A stretch of 64,000 nucleotides of DNA from Pontibacter sp. E15-1 (GTDB lineage Bacteria; Bacteroidota; Bacteroidia; Cytophagales; Hymenobacteraceae), in NCBI RefSeq assembly GCF_022601975.1, contig NZ_JAKVIR010000013.1:1-64000 (forward strand). Reading direction: 5' to 3'. Under the pieces are notes generated by a model. That model made no database searches and had not been told where the DNA came from. It saw only the letters and a program-made list of their open reading frames with translations. This document shows, piece after piece, positions 44,950 to 53,808 of this stretch (its first letter is position 1; every line of letters starts with the position of its first letter). Made by a program: the position numbers and the translations under genes.

Positions 44950-47900
44950 ATGAAGAAACATACCTGCCTGCCTCTGTTGCTGGCGGCGGCGCTGACGCTC
45001 CCTTTCGGCGCGGCACACGCTCAGGACAAAAAGGACGACAAGAAGGAAGAATTGAAATGGAACGTGGAAGCCCAGCACGGTCCGCAGAAAGACGTCACCG
45101 TCACGACAAACGAAGGCACCTGGATGAGCGTGGACGTGAGCCCGGACGGCAAAGAGATCGTCTTTGACTTGCTGGGTGACATCTACATCATGCCTGCCTC
45201 GGGCGGAAAAGCCAGGCTGCTGCGCAGTGGCCATGCCTACGAGGTACAGCCCCGCTTCAGCCCGAACGGCCAGTATATCTCCTTTACCTCAGACGCGGGC
45301 GGCGGCGACAACGTCTGGGTGATGCAGCGCGACGGCACCGCGGCCAAGCAGGTCACCAACGAGAACTTCCGGCTGCTGAACAACGCCGTCTGGACGCCGG
45401 ACGGCGAGTACCTGGTGGCGCGCAAGCACTATACCAACACGCGCTCGCTGGGCGCCGGCGAGATGTGGATGTACCACCGGAGCGGCGGCAGCGGGGTGCA
45501 GCTCACCAAGCGCAAAAACGACCAGCAGGACGCCGGGGAGCCCTTTGCATCGCCTGACGGCAAGCACATCTATTTTTCAGAGGACATGAGCGGCGGCTCC
45601 ACCTTTGAGTATAACAAAGACCCGAATGGCCAGATTTATGTGATCCGGCGCGTGGACCGCAACACCGGCGAGATCGAGAACGTGGTGACCGGCAACGGCG
45701 GCTCGGTTCGCCCCACCGTCTCCCGCGATGGCAGGCTGCTGGCATTTGTGCGGCGCGTTCGCACCAAGTCGGTGCTGTTTATACATGATTTGAAAACCGG
45801 CGAGGAGTGGCCCATCTACGACCAACTCAACCACGACCAACAGGAAGCCTGGGCCGTTTTTGGCCTCTACCCCAACTTCTCCTGGACTCCTGACAACAAG
45901 CAGCTTGTGTTCTGGGCAGGCGGGAAAATCAACAGGCTGGATGTGGCCTCCGGACAGGTGACCAATATACCGTTCGAGGCGACAGCCACGCACCAGATTA
46001 CCGATGCCGTGCGCCACGACCACAGCAAGGAAGGGCTTGCGCCAAAGCAGTTTGCGGCCAAAGCCATCCGCCATGCCGTTACCTCCCCCGACGGAAAGAC
46101 TCTCGTGTTTAACGCGGCAGGCTATATGTATAAAAAAGAGCTGCCGAACGGCAAGCCCGAGCGCATTACCAAAGGGCAGGATTTCGAGTTTTACCCCGCC
46201 TTCTCCCCCGACGGCAAAACGCTGGTGTATACCACCTGGAACGATGACAACTTCGGAAGCATCCATACCCTCGATCTCCGCAAAAAGAACGCGAAGCCAG
46301 CCAGGCTCACCACTGAGAAAGGCTTTTATACCAACCCCGGCTTTTCGCCCGACGGCAAGCTGATTGTGTATGCCAAAGAAGGCGGCAACAGCCACCAGGG
46401 CTACACACACGGCAAGGAGAAAGGCATCTATTATATGCCCGCCGCTGGCGGAAAGGCCATACTGGTGCAGAAGCAGGGTGCGTCGCCGCTGTTCAACGCC
46501 ACCTCCGACCGCATTTTTTATACCACCCGCGCGGGCGATAAATACGCTTTCAGGAGCATCAACCTGAAGGGCACAGAGGAGCAAACGCACTATACCTCTA
46601 CTTATACCGACCAGTTTTACCCAAGCCCCGACAACAAGTGGATCGCCTTTGTGGAGCTGTTCAACGGCTACGTGGCCCCGTTCTCTAACAACGGTGCGGG
46701 CCTGGAGCTGAGCGCCGAAACCAAGGCCATGCCCGTTGCCCGCTTCACCCGCGACGCCGGCACCAGCATCCATTGGTCTGCCGACAGCAAGAAGGTAAAC
46801 TGGGTGCTCGGGGACCAATATTTCTCCAATGATCTGAAAGACCGCTTCGCGTTTGTGCCGGGCGCTCCGGAGAAGCTACCGGCCATCGACACCACCGGCC
46901 TAAAGATCGGCCTGATGCTGAACACCGACATCCCAGAAGGAAAAGTCGCCTTCACCAACGCCCGCATCATTACCATGAAGGGCGATGAAGTGATTGAGCA
47001 GGGCACTGTGCTCGTGGACGGCAACCGCATTGTGGCCATCGGCAAAGACGTGCAGGTGCCCAAAGACGCCAAAGTGATCGATGCGAATGGCAAAACGATC
47101 ATGCCGGGCATTGTGGATGTGCACGCGCATATGGGCACGTTCCGGCTGGGTATGAGTCCGCAGAAGCAGTGGGCTTACTACGCCAACCTGGCCTATGGCG
47201 TAACGACTACCCACGACCCGTCGTCTACCACCGAGATGGTGTTCAGCCAGGCAGAGGCCGTGAAGTCGGGGGCCATGGTGGGGCCGCGCATTTTTTCCAC
47301 GGGCACGATTCTGTATGGGGCCGACGGCAACTTCAAAGCCGTGATCAATAGCCTGGACGATGCCCGCTCGCACCTGCGCCGCCTGAAGGCAGTGGGCGGA
47401 TTCTCGGTGAAGAGCTACAACCAGCCCCGCCGCGAGCAGCGCCAGCAGGTGATCCAAGCCGCCCGCGAACTGGACATGAGCGTGTACCCGGAGGGTGGCT
47501 CAACCTTCTTCCACAACATGACCATGATTCTGGACGGCCATACCGGCATCGAGCACAACATCCCCGTGGCACCGCTCTACAAAGACGTGCTGGAGGTATG
47601 GAAGGCCTCCGACTCCGGCTATACCCCTACCCTGATCGTGAATTACGGTGCCACCAACGGTGAGTACTACTGGTATCAGAAAACCAACGTGTGGGAGAAA
47701 GAGCGCCTGCTCACCTTCACGCCGCGCTCTATTATTGACGGCCGCTCGCGCTTCGTGACCAAAGTGCCGGATGAGGAGTATGAGAACGGGTATTTCAAAA
47801 CGTCGGAGGCCTGCAAAGCCCTGACCGACAACGGCGTGAAAGTAAACCTTGGGGCACACGGCCAGCTGCAGGGCTTGGGAGCCCATTGGGAACTCTGGAT

Positions 47901-48258
47901 GCTGCAGCAGGGCGGTATGACCAACCACGAGGCCCTGAAGGCGGCCACCATCAACGGCGCCGGTTACCTGGGCATGCGCTCTGAAATAGGTTCGCTGGAG
48001 GTTGGCAAGCTGGCCGACCTGATCGTGCTGGACGCCAACCCGCTGGAGAACATCCGCAACACCGAGCAGGTGCAGTATACCATGGTGAATGGCCGCCTGT
48101 ACGATGCCGCCACTTTAGCCGAGACAGGCAACTACGACAAGAAACCCGGCAAGTTCTGGTGGGAGAACGACAAGTATGCCACCGCTTTCGCCTGGCACGA
48201 GGGCACTGACACCCGCTTCGAAGGCATCGCCGGAGAGCATTGCACCTGCCGCCAGTAA
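44950..48258 (+). CDS. Secreted TolB-like beta-propeller / amidohydrolase fusion
   Basis: A 1102-residue protein with a signal peptide (LLLAAALTLPFGAAHAQ). Residues about 40-640 form TolB/WD40-like repeats, each with SPDGK-type turns (SPDGKEIVF, SPNGQYISF, SPDGKTLVY). Residues about 670-1085 form an amidohydrolase: MPGIVDVHAHMGTF gives the HxH metal ligands, further His and Lys lie in VKSYNQPRR, GIEHNIPV and NLGAHGQ, and the closing GSLEVGKLADLIVLD is typical of the superfamily. Similar fusions are common in Bacteroidota and annotated as amidohydrolases; the substrate is unknown. It is followed by a long perfect terminator hairpin. Confidence 0.92.
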   Translation: MKKHTCLPLLLAAALTLPFGAAHAQDKKDDKKEELKWNVEAQHGPQKDVTVTTNEGTWMSVDVSPDGKEIVFDLLGDIYIMPASGGKARLLRSGHAYEVQPRFSPNGQYISFTSDAGGGDNVWVMQRDGTAAKQVTNENFRLLNNAVWTPDGEYLVARKHYTNTRSLGAGEMWMYHRSGGSGVQLTKRKNDQQDAGEPFASPDGKHIYFSEDMSGGSTFEYNKDPNGQIYVIRRVDRNTGEIENVVTGNGGSVRPTVSRDGRLLAFVRRVRTKSVLFIHDLKTGEEWPIYDQLNHDQQEAWAVFGLYPNFSWTPDNKQLVFWAGGKINRLDVASGQVTNIPFEATATHQITDAVRHDHSKEGLAPKQFAAKAIRHAVTSPDGKTLVFNAAGYMYKKELPNGKPERITKGQDFEFYPAFSPDGKTLVYTTWNDDNFGSIHTLDLRKKNAKPARLTTEKGFYTNPGFSPDGKLIVYAKEGGNSHQGYTHGKEKGIYYMPAAGGKAILVQKQGASPLFNATSDRIFYTTRAGDKYAFRSINLKGTEEQTHYTSTYTDQFYPSPDNKWIAFVELFNGYVAPFSNNGAGLELSAETKAMPVARFTRDAGTSIHWSADSKKVNWVLGDQYFSNDLKDRFAFVPGAPEKLPAIDTTGLKIGLMLNTDIPEGKVAFTNARIITMKGDEVIEQGTVLVDGNRIVAIGKDVQVPKDAKVIDANGKTIMPGIVDVHAHMGTFRLGMSPQKQWAYYANLAYGVTTTHDPSSTTEMVFSQAEAVKSGAMVGPRIFSTGTILYGADGNFKAVINSLDDARSHLRRLKAVGGFSVKSYNQPRREQRQQVIQAARELDMSVYPEGGSTFFHNMTMILDGHTGIEHNIPVAPLYKDVLEVWKASDSGYTPTLIVNYGATNGEYYWYQKTNVWEKERLLTFTPRSIIDGRSRFVTKVPDEEYENGYFKTSEACKALTDNGVKVNLGAHGQLQGLGAHWELWMLQQGGMTNHEALKAATINGAGYLGMRSEIGSLEVGKLADLIVLDANPLENIRNTEQVQYTMVNGRLYDAATLAETGNYDKKPGKFWWENDKYATAFAWHEGTDTRFEGIAGEHCTCRQ

Positions 48259-48274
48259 ACACCGTCAACAGCAC

Positions 48275-48319
48275 AAACAGAAACAGCCACCCCGCATGCG
48301 GGGTGGCTGTTTCTGTTTT
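48275..48319 (+). terminator. Long perfect terminator hairpin
   Basis: A near-perfect palindrome of about 44 bases centred on CGCATGCG (48293-48300), with stem core CAGCCACCCCGC / GCGGGGTGGCTG and a T-run after it. The A-run before it makes it suitable for both directions. Confidence 0.9.
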
Positions 48320-48366
48320 ATACAAGATGAAAACCCAACCATACAGAGCACGGCCGCAGCACCAAG

Positions 48367-48400
48367 ACCTCACAGCGTTTGCAAAACCTGTGAGTGTCTG
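48367..48400. repeat. Dispersed 34-bp palindromic element, copy A
   Basis: This starts ACCTCACAGCG and ends CCTGTGAGTGTCTG, with inverted CTCACAG/CTGTGAG inside. It matches the arms at 61105-61138 and 61257-61290 (29 of 34 positions identical to the latter). It lies between convergent genes. GTGTCTGA-like words recur twice in the following 40 bases. Confidence 0.7.
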
Positions 48401-48504
48401 AGCCGATCTGGGTGTCTGAACTGATGTGAGCGCCTGAACCACCGTGCGTATCGGAACCAACTACCAGTATCCGCTCCCCAAAATCACCCCATCCGTATAA
48501 ACCG

Positions 48505-48527
48505 CATTCTGCCGCTGCGGCAGAATG
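48505..48527 (-). terminator. Hairpin at the MFS gene end
   Basis: CATTCTGCCGC (48505-48515) is inverted as GCGGCAGAATG (48517-48527) around a single T. It starts 1 base beyond the MFS stop. The downstream minus-strand bases CGGTTTATAC give only a weak T-tract. Confidence 0.6.
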
Positions 48528-48528
48528 A

Positions 48529-49689
48529 TTATGCAATAGTCTTTGATTTCGTAGCTACCAGCGCCACGCTCAGCCCCATGGCCGCGATGATGGTGAAGGA
48601 GATGCGCAGGCTGGTGGCTCCTGCCACAAACCCGATGAGCGGCGGCCCGATCAGGAAGCCGAAAAAGCCGATGGTGGAAACGGCTGCCAGCGCCACGCCC
48701 GGCGACATGACTTTCGACTTTCCGGCGGCACTATACACCAGCGGCACCACCGACGACACGCCCGCTCCAACCAGTAGGAAGCCCAGAATGGCAGTATACA
48801 GGTGTGGCCACAGCACGGCAATCAGCAAGCCAGCCGCCGTCAGGATGCCGCTTGCCTGCAGGATGCGCTTCAGCCCGAACCGGCTCGTAAACCAGTCGGC
48901 CACAAAGCGGGTGCCCGCCATGGTAAACATAAAAGCAGTATACCCCACCCCGACCCAGGCTTTGTCTGCGCCGACCACCTTCTTAAAGTATACCCCGCTC
49001 CAGTCGAACATGGCCCCTTCGCAAATCATCGCGAAAAAGCAGATAATCCCCAGGTCGATCAGCGACTTGTCCGGCATCACAAAAATGGGCTTGTCGGTGT
49101 CGGTGTTCACATCCTCGCGCAGCACAAACCGCGACGCCACGGCAATGGCCAGCACCGACAGCAGCAGGATCAGGAGGAAATGGTGGAAGGGCGCAACGGC
49201 TTTCCCGATCATCAGCGTACCGATGGCCGCACCCGTGAACCCGGCCAGGCTCCACAGCCCGTGGAAAGAGGCCATGATGGATTTTTTATACAAGGCCTCC
49301 ACACCCACGCCCTGCGTGTTGACAGAGATGTTCATCAGGTTGCCGCCAAACCCGAACACGAACAACACCAGCACCAGGAGCAGCGTACTCGCAGCATAAC
49401 CGATGGCCACCAGTGTGGTGCAGTACAGCACCGCGGAGAAAAGCAACACACGCCTGCTCCCCAACTTGGCAATCACCCAGCCAGCCACAGGCAGCGAGAG
49501 CAGCAACCCAACCGGCAAGGCCAGCAGCACCGCACCCAGGCCAGCCTCCGATAAGCCCATTTTCTGCTGAATGTTCGGGATACGCGAGCCCCAACTGGCA
49601 AAGCTCAATCCCTGCAAAAAGAAGAAGCTGCCCACCGCCACGCGGTGCACAAGCCTGGAACGCTGAAGAATCGTAGGGGATGAGGCCAT
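48529..49689 (-). CDS. MFS transporter
   Basis: A 386-residue inner-membrane protein with about twelve helices in two halves. The first half includes GLSFASWGSRIPNIQQKMGLSE, a loop-helix pattern seen in FucP/YbjJ-like major-facilitator members, and LGSRRVLLFSAVLY corresponds to the conserved loop between helices 2 and 3. The middle has a cytosolic loop (REDVNTDTDKPIFVMPDK). The substrate is not deducible; relatives include sugar and unspecified efflux carriers. It is convergent with the amidohydrolase gene and is not obviously in an operon. Confidence 0.9.
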   Translation of the reverse strand: MASSPTILQRSRLVHRVAVGSFFFLQGLSFASWGSRIPNIQQKMGLSEAGLGAVLLALPVGLLLSLPVAGWVIAKLGSRRVLLFSAVLYCTTLVAIGYAASTLLLVLVLFVFGFGGNLMNISVNTQGVGVEALYKKSIMASFHGLWSLAGFTGAAIGTLMIGKAVAPFHHFLLILLLSVLAIAVASRFVLREDVNTDTDKPIFVMPDKSLIDLGIICFFAMICEGAMFDWSGVYFKKVVGADKAWVGVGYTAFMFTMAGTRFVADWFTSRFGLKRILQASGILTAAGLLIAVLWPHLYTAILGFLLVGAGVSSVVPLVYSAAGKSKVMSPGVALAAVSTIGFFGFLIGPPLIGFVAGATSLRISFTIIAAMGLSVALVATKSKTIA

Positions 49690-49740
49690 ATCATGAAATC
49701 GGTTATCTTATTGCAGCTTTCTTCTCTGTTTCAGCTACTA

Positions 49741-50292
49741 TCATTCATAAGAAACTACGGTAGCAGGTCTATCATCCTGACTGACGGCCTGATTGAATAA
49801 ACTACCTTTTCTGAACAATGTCGCTGTCAGGTACCCTGCACCGCTCACTCTGGTTGCGCTCACATAGGCAGTGCATTTGCAAAAGTCTTTGAACTGATAC
49901 CTCACCGGCAAGCTCACATTCTTAAAAGTTTGCGCCTTCCCAAATTCGTCATGAATGGTGATGTCGGCTCTTCCAGCAGTCCCTTCCACTGCATACTCAA
50001 CCCTGTATTCATAGGAGATGATGTGAAAAATCCCGGGGGTTGCAGCATTTCCTTTAAACTCAAAAGTTCTGGTTGTGGCCACCGCAGGAACAATGTCGTG
50101 CGCACCGTATTTATATATCGCGACCTCCTTTTTCTCTCCGTTTTTCAAGGTAATGTCTGGATCCCCCTTTCTTTTCAGGACCACATCATACCCCGAGGAG
50201 TTGATGTATGTATGCCAGATGGGGATGGGGTTGTTCTTATTGCAGCTTGCAAACAGGAACAGCATTAGGAGCAAGGGTAACGCTTTTTTCAT
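49741..50292 (-). CDS. Hypothetical lipoprotein
   Basis: Not recognised. The frame is open to 50487, but the upstream part lies in palindromic repeat DNA; the ATG at 50292 yields 183 residues with a good lipoprotein signal (LFASC, Cys17, then NKNN). The mature part is strand-rich (YINSSGYDVVLKRKGD, ITLKNGEKKEVAIYKYGAHDI, EYRVEYAVEGTAGRADITIHD), suggesting a small beta-sandwich. It ends with a short tail without a known motif. It lies 51 bases before the MFS start on the same strand, but no functional link is evident. Confidence 0.7.
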   Translation of the reverse strand: MKKALPLLLMLFLFASCNKNNPIPIWHTYINSSGYDVVLKRKGDPDITLKNGEKKEVAIYKYGAHDIVPAVATTRTFEFKGNAATPGIFHIISYEYRVEYAVEGTAGRADITIHDEFGKAQTFKNVSLPVRYQFKDFCKCTAYVSATRVSGAGYLTATLFRKGSLFNQAVSQDDRPATVVSYE

Positions 50293-50410
50293 AAATAGAT
50301 AAGATTTGGTTCGTATGAAACAATTCCCGGCCGCTGGTGTGGGCTCGCAGCCCGTACCCAACTTCGTAACCTTCTGCGAAAGTGAGGTTGCATCCGCAAC
50401 GCGTCTAATC

Positions 50411-50444
50411 CCGGTCCTTCGTAGGGACCGGTCGTGACCTGTCC
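50411..50444. repeat. Palindromic repeat B, left copy
   Basis: The hairpin CCGGTCC (50411-50417) / GGACCGG (50425-50431) is fused to GTAGGGACC..GACCTGTCC (50421-50444). The 24-base second part recurs inverted at 50561-50584. A separate small stem GTTGC/GCAAC lies just upstream (near 50388-50400). Confidence 0.65.
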
Positions 50445-50560
50445 AATCGTTCCCGAACAAACCATTCCCAAATAAATTTCTCAGCATCGCGATTTTTGGG
50501 TGGACAGGATGTATATCCTAAGCCATCAGGCACTATTCCTTCAGCTAAAGGCAGATGCGC

Positions 50561-50587
50561 GGACAGGTCGCGACCTGTCCCTACGAC
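50561..50587. repeat. Palindromic repeat B, right copy
   Basis: A perfect 20-bp palindrome GGACAGGTCG/CGACCTGTCC (50561-50580) continues with CTACGAC. Read on the minus strand it matches the left copy at 50421-50444 apart from two bases. The two copies lie in opposite orientation about 115 bases apart, in the 355-base gap between the lipoprotein and serine hydrolase genes. Confidence 0.7.
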
Positions 50588-50647
50588 GTTATGGTATGTA
50601 TGAGCCGGATACCGGCTGAAGGCCAGCACCGGTGTGTATTTTATACC

Positions 50648-51832
50648 CTACTTCACAGCCTCCAGCACCCGCTTAAACAGCTCGTCCTGCTTGCCGTTGT
50701 GCCATCGCCACACGATTACAATGTCATGCTCAGGGTCTACCCATACCGTGTTCTGGCCTGCGCCGAGGGCAGCATAGCTGGTGGTGGGTGCGCTTGGCCA
50801 GGCCTTTCCCTCCGTGTTTAGCCACCACAGGTAGCCATAGTCCGGGCCAACGGGGCCGCGCTGGGTGGTGGCTTCTTTTACCCATGCCTCCGACACCAGT
50901 TGCTTGTCTTGCCAGCGGCCATTACGCAGAAACAGGTAGCCGAAACGGGCCTCGTCGCGGGCGCTAATCCAGAGGCCGCCGCCCCAGCGCGTGCCGCCGC
51001 TCACCGAGGGCATTTCCGTGCCGTTGATCATGGCTTTAGAGTTGTGGTAGGGCACCCAGCGCCAGGTATCAGAAGCCCCGATCGGGTCCATGATCTCATC
51101 TTCCAGAACCTCGGGCAAGGGCTTCTCCCAGAGGCGCAACAGCGAAAGGGCAAAGCGGTTGATGCGGGTGTCGTTGTACTCATAATAAGTGCCTGGCTTT
51201 TGGAGCGTGCGCGGCTTGCGCTCGCCCCGGCCGAACTCAGCCTTGCCCACAAAATCGCTGTTCTTGCCCCAGAGCTCGCCTTCCCACTCCGTGGTCTGCC
51301 GGGCGTGGTGCTCCCAGGTAACCTGGCGGTTCTGCTCCGAGTCATACCCTCCGTCGTGCACATACTGCGCCACCGGGTCATGTATATCCCGGATCATACC
51401 CCTATCGATGGTCAGGCCAAGCAGGGTAGACAGAAAGCTTTTTGCCACACTGTAGGTTGGGTCGGCCTGCCGGGTATCGCCCCACTCGGCCACAATATAC
51501 CCGTCTTTCAGGATGATGCCGTTGGTGCTGGCGCGTGTGGCGGGCAGTGGGCCGAGCATCTTCCCGAAAATCTCCTCCTGCGTCGAGAAGTCTTTTTCAA
51601 CCTGCTCGGTTTCCTGCGTCTGGGCCCACTCGACGGCTTCCTGCAACTTCCCGGCATCCAGGCCTACTTGCTCAGGCTTCCGGCGTTCCCAGGAGTCGCC
51701 CTTGCCGGGGTAGTAGATGGCAGTTTGCCTGGCTTGCGTGGCCGTTTCGGGGGTATGAGCCTGATGCGGCTGTTGCTGGCAGGCAAGCAGGCTTAGCGCC
51801 AGTGCCAGTTTTCCAATTGTGTTTCGGAGCAT
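50648..51832 (-). CDS. Serine hydrolase, beta-lactamase/PBP class C-like lipoprotein
   Basis: A 394-residue protein of the beta-lactamase-related (PF00144-type) family. The lipoprotein signal ends in SLLAC (Cys18). The active-site motif is YSVAKSF with Ser128 and Lys131; a later YYEYNDTR provides the Tyr-x-Asn element, and the third motif region includes WVDPEHDIVIVWRWHNG. The frame begins at a TTG (51850), but the ATG at 51832 gives the better signal peptide. The family includes esterases and peptidases as well as beta-lactamases; nothing here shows antibiotic resistance. It appears to be a single gene. Confidence 0.88.
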   Translation of the reverse strand: MLRNTIGKLALALSLLACQQQPHQAHTPETATQARQTAIYYPGKGDSWERRKPEQVGLDAGKLQEAVEWAQTQETEQVEKDFSTQEEIFGKMLGPLPATRASTNGIILKDGYIVAEWGDTRQADPTYSVAKSFLSTLLGLTIDRGMIRDIHDPVAQYVHDGGYDSEQNRQVTWEHHARQTTEWEGELWGKNSDFVGKAEFGRGERKPRTLQKPGTYYEYNDTRINRFALSLLRLWEKPLPEVLEDEIMDPIGASDTWRWVPYHNSKAMINGTEMPSVSGGTRWGGGLWISARDEARFGYLFLRNGRWQDKQLVSEAWVKEATTQRGPVGPDYGYLWWLNTEGKAWPSAPTTSYAALGAGQNTVWVDPEHDIVIVWRWHNGKQDELFKRVLEAVK

Positions 51833-52067
51833 TACGTAGTATTCGACCAATTTAATTACCAGGATTAGCGTTTGTTTTTACAGGAATAGAAACGGTTCTT
51901 ATACCTCATTTCTAATTCTTAATTTCTAATTTTTAATTTGGCAAAGCAGTAGTGCTTTGAAGAGGTTTGATACGCTAAAAATAGCACAATTAATGTTGTA
52001 GTTTAAACAACCGCTAAACATTTCCCTTCCTTCCTGGTCTATTATTCCAGGATAAAGTAACCGAAAC

Positions 52068-52664
52068 ATGCTACAGATAAAAGTTTACTCAGATTATGTG
52101 TGCCCATACTGCTTTTTTGGGGAGGTGGTGCTGGAACGGGCCCTGCGGGGTATGGAAGATAAGGTGGCGATAGAATGGATGCCTTTCGAGTTACGCCCTG
52201 CCCCCACGCCCACCCTGAAGCCCGAAGAGGATTACCTGCAAACGACCTGGCAGCAATCGGTATACCCCATGGCCAGGCAGCTGGACATACCCATGAAACT
52301 GCCCGACGTGTCGCCGCAGCCCCATACCCACCTGGCTTTTGAGGGATACCAGTTTGCAAAAGAGAAAGGATTGGGCCAGGCATATACCCACCGTATGTTC
52401 ACGGCATTTTTTCAGGAGGAGCAGGACCTTGGCAGCCTGGAGGTGCTCACTACACTGGCAAGGGAGGCAGGACTGGACGCGGCCGAGTACCGGTTGGCGC
52501 TGGAGAACGGCACCTATGCGGCGGCTCACGCAGAGGCGCTCCGACACGCCTATCAGGAAGCGGGCATTTCAGCGGTGCCTACCTTTATCATCGGCAACAA
52601 AAAAGTGCGCGGACTGCTGCGCGAAGAAGACCTCCGCAAACTGATAGCGCAGGAACTGGGGTAG
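52068..52664 (+). CDS. DsbA-family oxidoreductase (FrnE-like)
   Basis: A 198-residue cytoplasmic thioredoxin-fold protein. The redox motif CPYC is at residues 12-15, after the first strand (IKVYSDYV), followed by an inserted helical domain. ISAVPTFIIGNKKVRGL near residue 170 carries the cis-proline loop. This arrangement matches FrnE and 2-hydroxychromene-2-carboxylate isomerase-like DsbA members. No signal peptide is present, so the role is cytoplasmic. Its 3' end lies inside a terminator hairpin. Confidence 0.92.
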   Translation: MLQIKVYSDYVCPYCFFGEVVLERALRGMEDKVAIEWMPFELRPAPTPTLKPEEDYLQTTWQQSVYPMARQLDIPMKLPDVSPQPHTHLAFEGYQFAKEKGLGQAYTHRMFTAFFQEEQDLGSLEVLTTLAREAGLDAAEYRLALENGTYAAAHAEALRHAYQEAGISAVPTFIIGNKKVRGLLREEDLRKLIAQELG

Positions 52665-52690
52665 CTCCCTGGTTCCTGCGCTGTTTTGTT
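52646..52690 (+). terminator. Terminator overlapping the FrnE-like gene end
   Basis: AGCGCAGGAAC (52646-52656) is exactly inverted as GTTCCTGCGCT (52672-52682), then GTTTTGTTT. The stop codon TAG (52662-52664) is in the loop region, so the last codons form part of the stem. Confidence 0.82.
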
Positions 52691-52699
52691 TCAGGTTTA

Positions 52700-53473
52700 T
52701 TAACCGCGGCCACCGAATAAACCACCCAGCAATCCGCCCAGGCCGCCGGACTGGCGCATGTTGCCATACCCCCTTCGGCCGTTTAGTCCGCCCAGGATGG
52801 AGATGATGGACCCCAGCCCGCCGCCACTGCGGTACATGCCGCCGCCCATACCCCCACCGCCTAAAAGGCCGCCCAGCAAACCGCCAGCCATACCTCCGCC
52901 GCCATACCTGCTGCGCCGTCCGCCACTCAGTAGCCTGCCGATCACCAGCGGGGCCACTACCCCCAGAATACCCTGCACCATCTGGGGCGAGATGCCCGCG
53001 TTTTTGAACATGTCGCCGAAGCCGTTTTTGCTCAGGAAGGATTGTGACGTGGGGTCTTCCCCCTGTTTTTGGGCCTCATCAGCCTTGCTCACGTACTTCT
53101 CCAGAATGCTGTATTGCTTCTGATCGACGCCCAGGTAATCGGCCATGCCCTGAATCCGTTTCTGCTCCTCCGGGGCATAGTGTCCGTCGGCTTTGGCAAA
53201 GCTGATGACGTCGGTTACAAAGGAGAACCGCAGTTGGCTGCCTTTCAGCACATCCAGGCACTTTTGCACGTCTATCTTCGAGGGCTCCTTCGCGATCAGC
53301 ACGACCTCCTGCTGCACGTTCTCGGGCAACGCCGCCGCCTCGCTCATCAGGCTCAGAAACTCCAGTTCCTCTTCCGTGGTTTTACCGTCTGCCGAGGCCA
53401 TCGTGGCCAGCGCCCCGAAGTACGCACCCTTTTCCTCCTGGGTATAGTCTTTCAATAATGTGGTCTGCTCCAT
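52700..53473 (-). CDS. TerB-like protein with glycine-rich tail
   Basis: A 257-residue protein. The first 115 residues have two acidic motifs characteristic of TerB-type helical domains: ASADGKTTEEE (26-36) and AKADGHYAPEEQKR (93-106). Each DG(K/H) motif could bind a metal ion. Residues about 160-180 are hydrophobic, and from about 182 the chain is mostly Gly with Met, Arg, Leu and Ser (repeats of GGLLGGLLGG, GGGMGGGMYR). No function is established for this form. It lacks neighbours of the tellurite-resistance cluster, so a general stress role is only inferred. Confidence 0.8.
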   Translation of the reverse strand: MEQTTLLKDYTQEEKGAYFGALATMASADGKTTEEELEFLSLMSEAAALPENVQQEVVLIAKEPSKIDVQKCLDVLKGSQLRFSFVTDVISFAKADGHYAPEEQKRIQGMADYLGVDQKQYSILEKYVSKADEAQKQGEDPTSQSFLSKNGFGDMFKNAGISPQMVQGILGVVAPLVIGRLLSGGRRSRYGGGGMAGGLLGGLLGGGGMGGGMYRSGGGLGSIISILGGLNGRRGYGNMRQSGGLGGLLGGLFGGRG

Positions 53474-53746
53474 AGTTTTCGTTTAGATAAATTGCGCTTC
53501 CCTTCCCATAGTTCTGTTCCGCTGTGGCTGCCTTTCAGGATACCACAACGCGCCATACCATGCCTCAGGGCTGCATTGCTTTGTATCCTGATACGTGTAC
53601 TTTTTACTTCCGTATGGCGCCGGAACAGATTGCGCAGCTGTAGGGTGGTATGGCTTTATACTTTGCCCGGAAAGGGTAATCCGGGAGGATGCCGCGTTAT
53701 ACCTTGTTCGTGCCCAGACCCCGCATGCCGCCAAGCGCTACACGCA
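53474..53746. other. Noncoding gap between TerB-like gene and T9SS gene terminator
   Basis: No protein-coding gene, RNA or consensus promoter was recognised here. The TerB-like gene must be transcribed from within this interval, but no exact TTG-N19-TAnnTTTG was found on the minus strand. Confidence 0.4.
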
Positions 53747-53775
53747 AAAGGGCCGGGTAAAATACCCAGCCCTTT
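53747..53775 (-). terminator. Terminator after T9SS multi-Ig gene
   Basis: AAAGGGCCGGGTA (53747-53759) is inverted as TACCCAGCCCTTT (53763-53775) with one mismatched position in each arm. On the minus strand a short T-run follows. It is about 35 bases past the stop. Confidence 0.75.
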
Positions 53776-53808
53776 CAGCTTTAAACCCTATTCGTTGTTT
53801 GTGTTTCT

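Noticed and set aside
50293..50487. 65-residue extension of the lipoprotein at 49741
   Set aside because: It is translated from palindromic repeat DNA and would displace the lipoprotein signal.
50648..51832. Antibiotic-resistance beta-lactamase
   Set aside because: The SxxK and YxN motifs show only the broad serine-hydrolase family; nothing specific to resistance enzymes is visible.
52700..53473. Tellurite-resistance operon
   Set aside because: Only one TerB-like domain is present, with no other ter genes nearby.
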